Shown in pieces: positions 11,110 through 20,828 of a stretch of 22,636 nucleotides of DNA. The position numbers were made by a program, and so were the translations under genes. This DNA is from Silene noctiflora (Eukaryota; Streptophyta; Magnoliopsida; Caryophyllales; Caryophyllaceae), in contig VHZZ01000032.1 in assembly GCA_009801015.1 (NCBI GenBank), positions 11,888 through 34,523 on the forward strand, written 5' to 3'. The notes below the pieces were generated by a model. That model saw only the letters and a list, made by a program, of their open reading frames with translations, did not search any database and had not been told where the DNA came from. Each line of letters opens with the position of its first letter. Position 1 is the first letter of the stretch.

Positions 11110-12218
11110 ACAATGATTGATATTGTCAATCGGGGCCTCTACTCTAGTGTTTCTTATCTTCATATCAAATGTTTCTTAGCAACCTCTACGGCTCCACATA
11201 AGTCATCCACCTCAACTGTCTCTGGCTCAAGTATGTGAGAAGGATCGCTCACATACTTCGTCAGTTGTAGAACATGGAACAAATTATGGACTCTATACAG
11301 AGCTGGAGGTAGAGCCAAACGATAAGGTACTTCACCAACACTGTCGAAAATCTCATACGGTTTTATATACTTCTGACTCGATTTACGTCTCTTCCCAAAA
11401 CGCATAACACCTTTCATTGGCGACACTTTCATCAAAACTTTGTCCCTAACTACAAATTCTATGTCACTTCTTTTCAAATCAGCATAACTTTTCTAACGGT
11501 CTTGTGCAACTTTCATTTTCTGACGAATAATCTCCACCTGCTCCACCATCTCCGGAATCATATATATGAGGTCCCAAAACCACTAAATCAGTCACCTCAT
11601 CCCAACATACAAGACTCATGCACTTCCTCTCATTCAAGGCCTCAAAAGGTGTCATCCCAATACTAGCATGGTAACTGTTATTGTATGAAAACTCGATCAG
11701 GTTCAGTCTCTCCTCCTAAGATCGACCAAACTCTAGCACACATGCTCGTAACCTATCCTCTAGAGTCTGAATAGTTCTCTTAGTCTGCCCATCCGTAGTT
11801 GGAGAAAACGGAGTACTCATTTTCAGCGTAGTACCCAAGGAATCCTGTAATTCCTGCCAAAACTTTGAAATAAACTTCGAGTCTCTATCAGTTATAATGT
11901 CTTTAGCACTCCATGGAGCTTCATTATATCCTTGCAATATGCCTTAGCTAGTTTTACCTTACTTCAAGTGTCTTTCATTGGAATGAAGTAAGCAGTCTTA
12001 CTAAGGCGGTCCACTATCACGCAGATCATGTTATTCCCCTTCTGAATTTCAGGCAAACTAACAATAAAATTCATAGAGATACTCTCCCACTTCCATTCAG
12101 TTACATCTAAGGGTTGTACCGTACCTTGAGGTCTTTTATGCTCACCTTTTACCCGTTGACAAGTTAAACATTGAGCCACGAACTCAGCAACCTTTTTCTT
12201 CATCCCCGGCCATTAGAA
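11110..12218 (-). mobile_element. Ty3/gypsy retrotransposon fragment inserted in the tandem array
   Basis: About 1.1 kb that is not array sequence interrupts a T-type monomer. The array stops after 'gtaactcctgaaa' (about 11109) and resumes at 'agaataaaaacacgac' (about 12216), lacking roughly 40 bases of the monomer. Only the integrase part of a pol gene is present on the minus strand. No LTRs, primer-binding site, protease or reverse transcriptase are visible, and no clear target duplication. It is therefore not a clean retrotransposition product; a filler insertion during break repair or a heavily deleted element fits better. Limits are accurate to about 10 bases. Confidence 0.85.
11160..12218 (-). 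pseudogene. Integrase remnant of a Ty3/gypsy polyprotein
   Basis: Read on the minus strand, 12203-11964 carries the second half of the zinc-binding domain (CLTCQRVKGEHKRP) and the start of the catalytic core (ICVIVDRLSK, first Asp). Next, 11937-11716 carries the middle of the core ([20 protein letters not shown], second Asp) and [15 protein letters not shown]. Then 11477-11160 carries the C-terminal region (VSPMKGVMRFGKRRK, KYIKPYEIFD, YRLALPPALYRVHNLFHVLQ). A Lys stands where family members normally have the catalytic Glu. The reading frame is broken by a stop just after MKDT, a frameshift before AKDIITDRD near 11905, and an in-frame TAG at 11493-11495. The product cannot be active. The N-terminal zinc half and all upstream pol domains are absent. 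Confidence 0.9.
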
Positions 12219-12793
12219 GAATAAAAACACGACACAGAATGACCTCTTGAGCAGCTCAAATTAAAGTGAACGTTACACGATTTTCGTAATTCGAAGGTCC
12301 TAAAACAAAAATATCCGTAAATCACACATATGATTTCTCGATCACACAAAGCGACCTCACAAAATGAAGAGCAACTAGAAAACATTTGAGGTTAACGGTG
12401 TGCAAGAAACCAGCCTTGGGCGGAAATCGGAGACATTAAAAATGGTTTAATATTATTTGGGGCTGAAATTGAATAGGGTAATTCTTGAAGCGACCTGAAC
12501 ACTTGGTAGAAAAACCGCGAGAAAAAAGAAAATCACAACCCAATATAGCCTCCGGAGCGACTAGTATTGAAGTGTATAATAATACACAGTTTCCGAGATT
12601 TCGGAGTTTCAGAACAAAAATGTCTGTAAATCACAAGGCCTTTTTTAGGGTCAGACTAAGCGACCTCACAAAATTTGAGAAGGAACAGTGGACATTTGAG
12701 GCTATCAGTGTGCGATAATTAAGTCTCGGGCGGGAATCAGATACTTGTTATAAATGATTTAATACTATTTATTTGGAGTTGAAATTGAATAAT

Positions 12794-15700
12794 GTAACTC
12801 TTGAAACGAACCCGGGCACGTGGTAGAAAACTAGGAGAAAATGAAACACGACCCGTAATACCTTTTCAAACGGCTCAAATTGAAGTGTATAATACACGTT
12901 TTTCGGGATTCTAAGTTTTCGGAACAAAAATGTCCGTAAATCACACGGATGATTTCCCAGGTCACACAAAGCAGCCTCACAAAATTTGAGGAGCAACAGA
13001 GGACCTTTAAGGCTTCTGTTGTGCGGAAAACCATTCTTGGGCGGAAATCACACACTCGCTAAAAATGGTTTACTATTTGTTATTTGGCGCTCAAAACGAA
13101 TAGGGTAACTCCTAATACGACTTTGGATACGTGGTAGAAAACCGAGAGAAAAGTAAGCACAACCCGGTAGTCCGGTACGGCCTCTCGAACGGCTCAAAAT
13201 GGAGTGTAATTGAAGTGTATAATATACGGATTTCGGGATTGCAGGGTTTCGGAAAAAAAATGTCTGGAAATAAAAAGGACGGTTTCTCAGGTCAGACTAA
13301 GCGACTTGACAGATTTGAGAAAGAACAATGGACATTTGAGGCTGTCAATATGCGATAAACCAGTCTTAGGCGAAAATTGGATACTAGTTAAATAATGGTT
13401 TAATACTTGTTATTTACGGATGAAATTGAATAGGGTAACTCCATATGCGACCCAGGAAACATGGTATGAAAACCGGGCAAAAAAACCCCTACCTGATTCG
13501 CCCTTCCGAGCGGCTCAAATGTAGTGTGTTATACACGGTTTTCGGGATTACAAGGTTCTGGAACAAAAATGTCTGTAAATTAAACGGACAGTTTATCAGG
13601 TCAGACAAAGCAGCCTCAAAATATTTGAGGAGCAACGGGTCACATTTGACGCCGTCGGTGTGCGCAAACTTGACCGAAAATCGGTTGCTCGTTAAAATTA
13701 GTTTAATATGGAGTACTTGTTATTTGATCCTATAATTAAATAGGGTAACTTCTGAAGCGACTTTGGACACATGTCAGAAAAACTGGGCGAAAAAAACACT
13801 ACCCGATGCGGCTCAAAATTAAGTGTGTAATACACGATTTTTTGTATTAAAGGGTCCCGGAACAAAAATGACTGTAATTGGTTAAATATTTGTCTTTAGG
13901 AGCTGAAATTACATAGGGTAACTCCTGAACCGACCTTGCACACGTGGTAGAAAAATGGGAGAAATACAAACACGACCAAGTACAGTCTTCCGAACGGCTC
14001 AAATTAAATTGTATATTAAAGTGTATAATACACGGTTTTCGGGATTTCGAAACAAAAATATCCGTAAATGCCAAAAAAGGTTCTCGGGCCAGATAAAGCG
14101 ATCTCACAAATTTTGAGGAATAACATATGACATTTGAGGTTGCAGGTGTGCGATAATTAAGTTAGAGACGGAAATCGGATACTAATTATAAATGGCTTAA
14201 TATTATTTATTTGGAGCCGAAATTGAATAATGCAACTTTTGAAGCGACCCTGGACACGTGATTCGAAAACTAAGAGAAAAACAAACACGAGCCGTAACAG
14301 CCTCTCGAACGAGTCAAATTGAAGTGTATAATACACGTTTTTCTAAATTCTAAAGTTTCAAAAAAAATGTCCCTAAATCACGTGGAATGATTTTTCAGGT
14401 CACACACAGCTGCCTCGCAAAATTTGAGGAGCAATAGAAGACCATTAAGGCTCATTGTGCGAAAAAACCAGTCTTGGTCATGTGGTAGAAAAATTAGGAG
14501 AAAAAGAAGCACGACCCGGTACGACCTCCCGAACGGCTCAAAACGGAGTGTAATTCTAAGGTCTCAGAACAGAAAAAAAATGTCTTTAAACTAAAAGGAA
14601 GATTTCTCAGGTCAGACTAAGCGACTTCAAAAATTTGACAAAGAACAGTGGAGATTTATGGCTCACAGTGTGCGATAAACAAGTCTAAGGCGGAAACCTG
14701 TCTTGAGACGGAAATCGGATGACATTTGACTTTGTAGGTGTGAGATATTTAAGTAAGAGACGGAAATCGGATACTTATTATAAATGGGTTAATGCTATTT
14801 ATTTGGAGCTGAAATTGAATAACGTAACTTCTAAAGCGACCCCAGACACGTGGTAGAACAACTAGGAGAAAAAGAAACACAGCCTGTAACAGCCTCCCGA
14901 ACGGCTCAAATTGAAGTGTATTATACACGTTTTTCGGGATTCTAAGCTCTCCGAACAAAAATGTCCATAAATCACACAGATTATTTCTCAAGTCACACAA
15001 AGCGGCCTCACAAAATTAGAAGAGCAACATAGGACCATAAGGCTCCACTTGTGCAGTCTTGGTGGAAATCAGAGACTTGTTAAAAATGGTTTAATATTTG
15101 ATATTTGGGCTAAAATCAAATAGGATAACTCCTGAAGCGACAATGGACACGTTGTAGAAAAATCGGGAGAAAAAGAAGCACAACCCGGTACGGCGTCCCG
15201 AACGACTCAAAATGGAGAGTAATTGAAGTGTGTAGTACACGGTTTTCGTAATTTCAGGGTCTCGGAACAAAAATATATGTAAATCAAAAGTACGGTTTTT
15301 CAGGTCTGACTAAGCGCGACTTTACAAATTTGAGAAATAAAATAGACATTTGAAGTTGACAGAGTGCGATAAACATGTTTTAAGGCGGAAATCGAATACT
15401 CAATAAATAATGGTTTAAATTTTTGTTATTTGTAACTCAAAAATTGAGTAGAGTAAATTCTTAAGTGGCCTTGTAAATGTGGTAATAAAACCGGGAGAAA
15501 AAAAGAAACAATACCCGTTACTACCTCCCGAGTGGCTAAAAATGAAGTGTGTAAATTTGTAATACACGGTTTTCGAGAATACAGGGTCCCGGAACAAAAA
15601 TATCTGTAAATTACACAGGCGATTTATCATGTCGGACAAAGTAGCCTCAAAATTTTTGAGCAACAATGGATCACATTTGATACTGATGGTGTCCAATAAA

Positions 15701-17103
15701 CCTATCTTGGACGAAAATCGGTTGCTCGTTAAAATTGGTTTAATACTTGTTATTTGGTGTTAAAATTGAATAAGGTAACTCCTGAAACAACCCTCGACAA
15801 GTGAAAGAAAAACCGGACCAAAAAGAAACACTACCCGATACGGCCTCCCGAAAGGATCAAATTGAACCGTATATTAAAGTGTATAATACATGATTTTCGG
15901 GACTTCAGGGTCCCGGAACAAAAATATCTGTAATTCGCAAAGTTCTCGGTTGAGATAAAGCGGCCTCACAAAATTTGAGGAATAACAGACGACATTTGTG
16001 GTTGCAGGTGTGCGATAATTAAGCTAGAGACGGAAATCAGATACTAATTATAGATGGCTTAATATTATTTATTTGGAGCCGAAATTGAATAATGTAACTT
16101 CTGAAACGACCCAGGACACGTGGTAGGAAAACTAAGAGAAAAAAGAAATACGACCCGTAACGGCCTCTCAAACTAGTCAAATTGAAGTGTATAATATACG
16201 TTTTCGAAATTTTAAGGTCTCGGAACAAAAATGTCCCTAAATCACATGGAATGATTTTGAAGGTTACACAAAGCTACCTCACAAATTTTTAAGAGCAATA
16301 GGGGACCATTAAGGCTCCCATATTGCGAAAAACCAGTCTTGGATGGAAATTAGAGAGACTCGTTAAAAATGGTTTACAATTTGTTATTTGAGGCTGAAAT
16401 CGAATAGGGTAACTCCTGAAGTAATCCTGAACACGTGGTGGAAAAACCAGGAGTGTAAATCGAATAGGGTACGGCCTCTCGAACTGCTCAAAATGGAGTG
16501 TAATTAAAGAGTGTAATACACGACTTTCGGGATTACAGGGCCTCGAAAACAGAATGTTTGTAAATTAAAACGACGTCTTTTCGGGTCAGATTAAGCGACC
16601 TCACAGATTTGAGAAAGAACAATGGACATTTGACGTTACTTATATGCGATAAACCAATCTTAGGTGAAAATCGGATACTCGTTAAATAATGGTTTAATAC
16701 TTGATTTGGGTTGAAATTGAATAGGGTAACTCTTAAAGTGGCCTGAGAAACGTGGTAGAAAAACCGGGCGGAAAAATATGGCCTCCCAAACGGCTCAAAA
16801 TGGAGTGTGTAATACACGGTTCTCGGGATTATAGGTTCCCGGAACAAAAATGTACATAAATTATACGAACAAATTATTGAGTCGGGCAATGAGGCTAAAA
16901 AATTTTGAGGACTAACAGAGAACATTTGAGGCTGGCGTTGTGCGATAAACCTGTCTTGGGTAAGATAAAGCAGCCTCACCAATTATGAAGAATAACGGAT
17001 AACATTTTATGTTGCTGGTGTGCGATAATTGAATTAGAGAAGGAAATCAGATACTCGTTAAAAATGGTTTAATAATATTTATTTGGAGCTGAAATTGAAT
17101 AAT
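12794..17103. repeat. Higher-order repeat units T-A-B-C, about 1.27 kb
   Basis: Monomer subtypes can be told apart by eye. T has 'aataatgtaac' and mostly 'accattaaggctc'. A has 'cagactaagcga' and 'gagaaagaacaatggac'. B has 'gaaacgtgg' and 'ggattacagg'. C has 'gaggaataac' and 'gcgataattaag'. T occurs at 12794, 14232, 14824, 16094 and 17104, and at 11096 before the gypsy piece. T-to-T spacings are 1438 (four units plus a 173-bp partial), 592 (an internally deleted set), 1270 (complete) and 1010 (C truncated). Every T is preceded by a C-type end reading 'tttatttggagc'. Before 11096 the order is D-A-B-D-C, D being a fifth subtype. Assignments were made by reading, not by a computed alignment. Confidence 0.65.
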
Positions 17104-18047
17104 ATAACTCCTGAAATGACCCAGGCACGTGGTAGAAAAAACTAGGAGAAAAGAAACACGACCCGGATACGACCTCTCGAATGACTCACATTGAAGTGTA
17201 TAATACACGTATTTCGGGATTCTAAGGACTCGGAATAAAAATGTCCGTAAATCACAAAGAGGATTTCTCGATCACACAAAGCGGCCTCACAAATTTTGAG
17301 GAGCAACAGAGGACATTTGAGGTTGCCGGTGTGCGGTAAATCAGACTTGCGCGAAAATCGGAGACAATAAAAATGGTTTGATACTTGTTATTTTGGACTG
17401 AAATTGAATAGGGTAAATCCTAAAGCGACCCTGGACCCATGGTAGAAAATCAGGGAGAAAAATAAGTACGACCTGGTATGGCTTTCTGAACGGCTCAAAT
17501 TGAAGTGTATAATACACGGTTTTGAGCATTTCAGGGTCACAGAACATCTGTAAATCAGATGGACGTTTTCTCGGGTCAGACTAAGCGATCTCATAAATTT
17601 GAGAAAGAACAATGGACATTTGAGGTTTCCACTGTGCAAAAAACAAGTCTCCGGCGAAAATCGAATGCTTGTTAAAAAATGGTTTAATCCTGGTTATTTG
17701 TGGATGAAATTGAATAGGGAAACTCCTAAAGCGACTCCGGAAACGTGGTAGAAAACCCGGGCGAAAAAGAAATACAACCCGATACGGCCCTCCGAATGAC
17801 TCAAAATAGAGTGTGTAATACACGGTTTTCCGGATTACAGGGTCCCGGAACAAAAATGTTCGTAAATTACACGGACGGTTTATTAGGTCAGACAAAGTAG
17901 CCTCATAAATTTTGAGGAGTAATGGAGAAAATTTGAGGCTGCCGGTGTGCAATAAACCAGTCTCGGGCGAAAATTGGATCCACATTAAAAATGGTTTAAT
18001 ACTTTTTTTGTGGGGCTGGAATTCAATGGGGAACTTCTGAAATAACC

Positions 18048-18262
18048 CGGACATAGACCTGGCCTAAGTAACCCGACTCGATTGACCAGACACAAAAAGG
18101 CTGACCCGAGACCCAAAATTGATCTAAACTACATCACCCGAATGTGACCTGAAATTCGAATTGATCAGACCCGTTCCGAATTAACCTGAAATCAATAAAA
18201 GACCCGAAATGACCCGACCTGAACTGGACCCACGCGAACCCGATCCGATTGACTTGTTTGCC
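18048..18262. repeat. Degenerate CCCGA-rich repetitive stretch
   Basis: Many imperfect gacccg, acccga and gacctga words ('gacccgaaatgacccgacct', 'gacccgttccg', 'acccgatccgattgac') abut the end of the tandem array. The composition matches the stretch at 2200-3245. No coding content and no defined ends. Confidence 0.55.
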
Positions 18263-18420
18263 AAGTCTAGGAGGGATGGATGCTTTAGTGAAATTTGGAT
18301 CATGTTGGGTCGATCAAAGAAATTTACCAAACTTTGACCTTTTTAGTTAGTGGCGGATCTTAAAACAAAAAATCAAGAGGTCAAAACTTAAACACTTAAT
18401 CTCGTAGAGAAATATATTCA

Positions 18421-18546
18421 AGCACCGATCCTACAATCCTAGACTATCCTCCTTTTGATCTTCGTCCCATCCTTCGCGACGATATTTTTGGAGTGACTTT
18501 CCCCCCTAATTTTGGGGTTTGCCACTCTTATATACCCAAAAAAAAA
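18421..18546 (+). pseudogene. Severely 5'-truncated LINE 3' end with poly(A)
   Basis: Translation in the frame of 18445 gives YPPFDLRPILRDDIFGVTFP. This aligns with the C-terminus of the LINE ORF near 22320-22400 (HPSHNLCTILREDILGVAIP). It is followed by 'ggggtttgccactcttatat' and 'accc' plus nine A (18538-18546), closely matching 'ggggcttgctcctcttttgt' and 'accc' plus A run after the other ORF. Both are 3' ends of one LINE family; here only the last 30 or so codons and the tail remain. The 5' limit is approximate, and just upstream (from about 18350) a 'tggcggatct' word hints at a further element remnant. Confidence 0.7.
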
Positions 18547-18830
18547 GCAATTACACCGGTATAACTTTACCGGCTAAGTTAACTAACATCCGCAATACAT
18601 AAGTTAAAACATGGCTTTAGAGAGGATTAGCTTATAAGACCGGCAGTTTAATCAGTTAATAGTGGTGACACTTTTAGAAACACACTACTACAGCTGAGGT
18701 TAGCAGTAGAATATGCTCCTAACTAGGTTAGCCTCCTTAATTTAGTGGTTTTTTTTTTTTTTTTTTTTTAAATTAGTCACTCACTAATTAAACTGTAATT
18801 ATCTAAAGTAGATAATGTACTTTTTAAGAA
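18547..18830. other. Intergenic, no gene recognised
   Basis: AT-rich DNA with a run of about 22 T near 18748-18769 and no recognisable gene. Confidence 0.5.
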
Positions 18831-19017
18831 CAAAGCGTCTCCCTTGTGACAGGTCGGTATTTGTGACGGGTAATGCCACTCACAAAACGAATAAAGCAAA
18901 AGGTGGGGGCACCCCTCCACTTGCTTTCCTCTCTCCTCTCATGGGTCTTTTGTCTCATAATTTGGTACCCATCTTCTCAAAGTGACGGATACCTTCCGTC
19001 ACAAATGAGAATTGTCC
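18831..19017. mobile_element. MITE, 187 bp, with 9-bp target duplication (copy 1)
   Basis: The element starts 'caaagcgtctcccttgtgac' and ends 'gtcacaaatgagaattgtcc'. The ends pair imperfectly through 'tctc..ttgtgac.g...ggtat..gtgac'. TTTTAAGAA lies directly outside both ends (18822-18830 and 19018-19026), a perfect 9-bp duplication like those of Mutator-type elements. The right arm contains a small hairpin, GTGACGG then CCGTCAC seven bases later. A second copy follows at 19158. Open frames across it are by-products. Confidence 0.85.
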
Positions 19018-19157
19018 TTTTAAGAAACCCATTTGACTCATTTGACTGCCTTTACTCCACATGACACATGACCCTCTTTTTCAGGGGATTTCTCTTTTGA
19101 GTCTTTTCCAAAGAGGAAGAATGAAATATACAACTAGCAAAAGAAAATGGTTTTACT

Positions 19158-19344
19158 CAAAGCGTCTCCCTTGTGACGGGTCGGTATTTGTGACGGGTAA
19201 TGCCACTCACAAAACGAATAAAGCAAAAGGTGGGGGCACCCCTCCACTTGCTTTCCTCTCTCCTCTCATGAGTCTTTTGTCTCACAATTTGGTACCCGTC
19301 TTCTCAAAGTGACGGATACCTTCCGTCACAAATGAGAATTGCCC
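19158..19344. mobile_element. MITE, 187 bp (copy 2, no target duplication)
   Basis: The same 187 bases as the element at 18831-19017 with five substitutions and no indels (about 97% identical), in the same orientation and 140 bp away. Its flanks (ggttttact on the left, ctaggtaac on the right) do not match, so no 9-bp duplication is present. It may have arisen by local duplication or recombination, or from an insertion whose flank was later changed. Confidence 0.85.
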
Positions 19345-20319
19345 CTAGGTAACCTCTTATAAGAAACAAATGAGAGAGTAAGTGAAAGGACAAGTGGGAC
19401 TATGAAAGGAAAGTTGTGAAAGATCACAAGCCTCTGACAGTCACAAGTAAAACAGTCTGGTTATTATAACACTAATTTAGACCCGTCAAAATCTAACTTG
19501 GTACAATCCGATTTTCCCAGGAGTAAGACCCGTAAATTTTCTCATGCAACTCGTTTGACAATTTCGAAATGACCTATTAATTTAGCTAGGATCGAAACAT
19601 GAATCAACACAATCAGCCGTAGGTTAAATATAATATATTTGAAATAAAAATAACAAATTTGAATTAATTTTATTATTTATTTTAAATTACATACACAATT
19701 AAGAAATCAATTTTATATAAATTTTATTTCATTTAATAATAAATTAATTATTAAAATAATTGAGTTTTAATAATTGTTTCAAAATGAGTAATGTAAACAA
19801 TGAATATGATAAAAATATTATATTTGATTTAAAAAATAGTAGATAAAAGGCTTTAATAACAAATTTTTATTCTAAACTTAATTCGATCTACTATTTAGAC
19901 CCTATTTGTATGACTCAACCCTGAATTTGACCCGCTTGATCCATTTGACATGTCTACATTAGTAATAATGTTTTGAAAAAAAAAAAAAAAAAAACGGTTT
20001 TATGCCAATATAGCAATGTACATTGTAACGGATTATAGCTCACGAAGGACATCGATGATGGTAGTAACTTACTAGAACTCCTACAATCAAATATTAACAT
20101 ATTATCATGTGATTAATTTAATGATCGATCAATATATTTAATCCTTTTTTATTGGTGAAAAATATTATTTGTCTTAATTAAATGGTTGAAAAAAAGGTCC
20201 TATATAGTAAATGTTGCACGTTCAATTTCCTCTCCATTAAATTATCAACAACTACTGGTCTAGTGGTCTGGCCTAATACTACATGATTTTTTTTTTTTTT
20301 TTTTACAACAATAAACTTA
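19345..20319. other. AT-rich intergenic stretch, no gene recognised
   Basis: A very AT-rich core (about 19620-19890) is bracketed by short gacccg/gactcaaccc-type words (19480-19560 and 19895-19955). It may be a decayed element, but no ends can be defined. There are runs of about 18 A near 19976 and about 18 T near 20287. No coding sequence is recognised. Confidence 0.45.
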
Positions 20320-20321
20320 TA

Positions 20322-20579
20322 CTCCCTCCATTCAACTCCACACTACCACTATCTATTTTGCACACTATTCACAAGCGTGTGTTCAACTTCAATTTTCTCT
20401 CAATACGTAAATGACATTATATTCATGTGGGATCTTGTTTGATTCGTTTTTACGAGTATATTATAAATATCGAACTTTTATAATTTTTGTTAATACGTAG
20501 CTAACGATATTTACCGCGTAAAACACGTCTTGACAAACGTGCAAAAAGAAAGTGGTAGTGTGGAGTTGAATGGAGGGAG
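20322..20579. mobile_element. Stowaway-type MITE, 258 bp
   Basis: The left end is CTCCCTCCATTCAACTCCAC and continues 'actaccact'. The right end is the exact reverse complement for about 29 bases and pairs imperfectly through 'tttgcac'. TA flanks both ends (20320-20321 and 20580-20581). No coding capacity. Its ends form a different subfamily from the two Stowaway elements at 4282 and 9320. Confidence 0.93.
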
Positions 20580-20589
20580 TATAAATAAA

Positions 20590-20790
20590 CACAAATTCTT
20601 ATTGAAAACGAGCACTATCCATCATAAGCTGAACACGGATAGTGTCTCTATCACAATATACAAGTGGCACTACCCATTGGGTATTTGGGTGCTCCATTTT
20701 CCCCCACTTGCCCTCTCACTTGCCTTATTGTAAAAGGGACGCTATCCGTTTTCAGCTTGTGACGGAATCCGTCACAAACAAGACGCTTTG
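20590..20790. mobile_element. MITE, 201 bp, with 9-bp target duplication, abutting a Stowaway element
   Basis: ATAAATAAA flanks both ends (20581-20589 and 20791-20799). The right end as reverse complement reads 'caaagcgtcttgtttgtgac', sharing its first ten bases and the tgtgacgg block with the pair at 18831 and 19158. It therefore belongs to a related subfamily in inverted orientation. The left end 'cacaaattcttattgaaaac' matches only loosely. GTGACGGAATCCGTCAC at 20759-20775 is a perfect palindrome around a single centre base. No coding capacity. Confidence 0.82.
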
Positions 20791-20828
20791 ATAAATAAAA
20801 GAAAGTTCATACAACATTCAGTTACATA

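Larger units (their letters stand above)
9558..18054. repeat. Tandem array of about 310-bp monomers with higher-order structure
   Basis: One anchor, 'gaatagggtaactcctgaag' or a close variant, recurs at 9857, 10165, 10473, 10777, 11096, 12478, 12794, 13105, 13435, 13745, 13918, 14232, 14824, 15124, 15453, 15775, 16094, 16409, 16726, 17104, 17413, 17719 and about 18030 (position of 'gtaac'). Most spacings are 300-330. Exceptions are a partial unit (173), two deletion junctions (592 and 378) and the gypsy insertion between 11096 and 12478. Each unit carries in order: anchor, 'cacgtggtagaaaaaccggg', 'acggcctcccgaacggctca', 'gtgtataatacacgg', 'ggaacaaaaatgtccgtaaa', 'gcctcacaaaatttgagg', 'gtgcgataaaccagtct' and 'ggtttaatacttgttatttg'. 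Units are diverged, so this is an old satellite-like array. Fragmentary minus-strand open frames inside are by-products. No function is known. Confidence 0.93.

Noticed and set aside
9681..18054. Recurring minus-strand open frames in the tandem array (up to 157 codons) that read out similar peptides, such as versions of LSDL...C.L.TFLFR
   Set aside because: The same peptides recur because the DNA repeats. Monomer lengths vary (300-330 bp, often not multiples of three), different units are open in different frames, and starts, stops and frameshifts are scattered without a conserved gene layout. A dN/dS test on aligned monomers would settle it; a ratio clearly below 1 would reopen the case.
9558..18054. 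CRISPR-like array because of regular spacing
   Set aside because: The repeated unit is the whole monomer of about 310 bp with no unique spacers, and the context is a plant nuclear genome.
18873..19312. Two similar open frames of 63 and 83 codons
   Set aside because: Both fall mostly within the duplicated 187-bp MITE copies or their spacer, and their shared peptide is explained by the repeated DNA.
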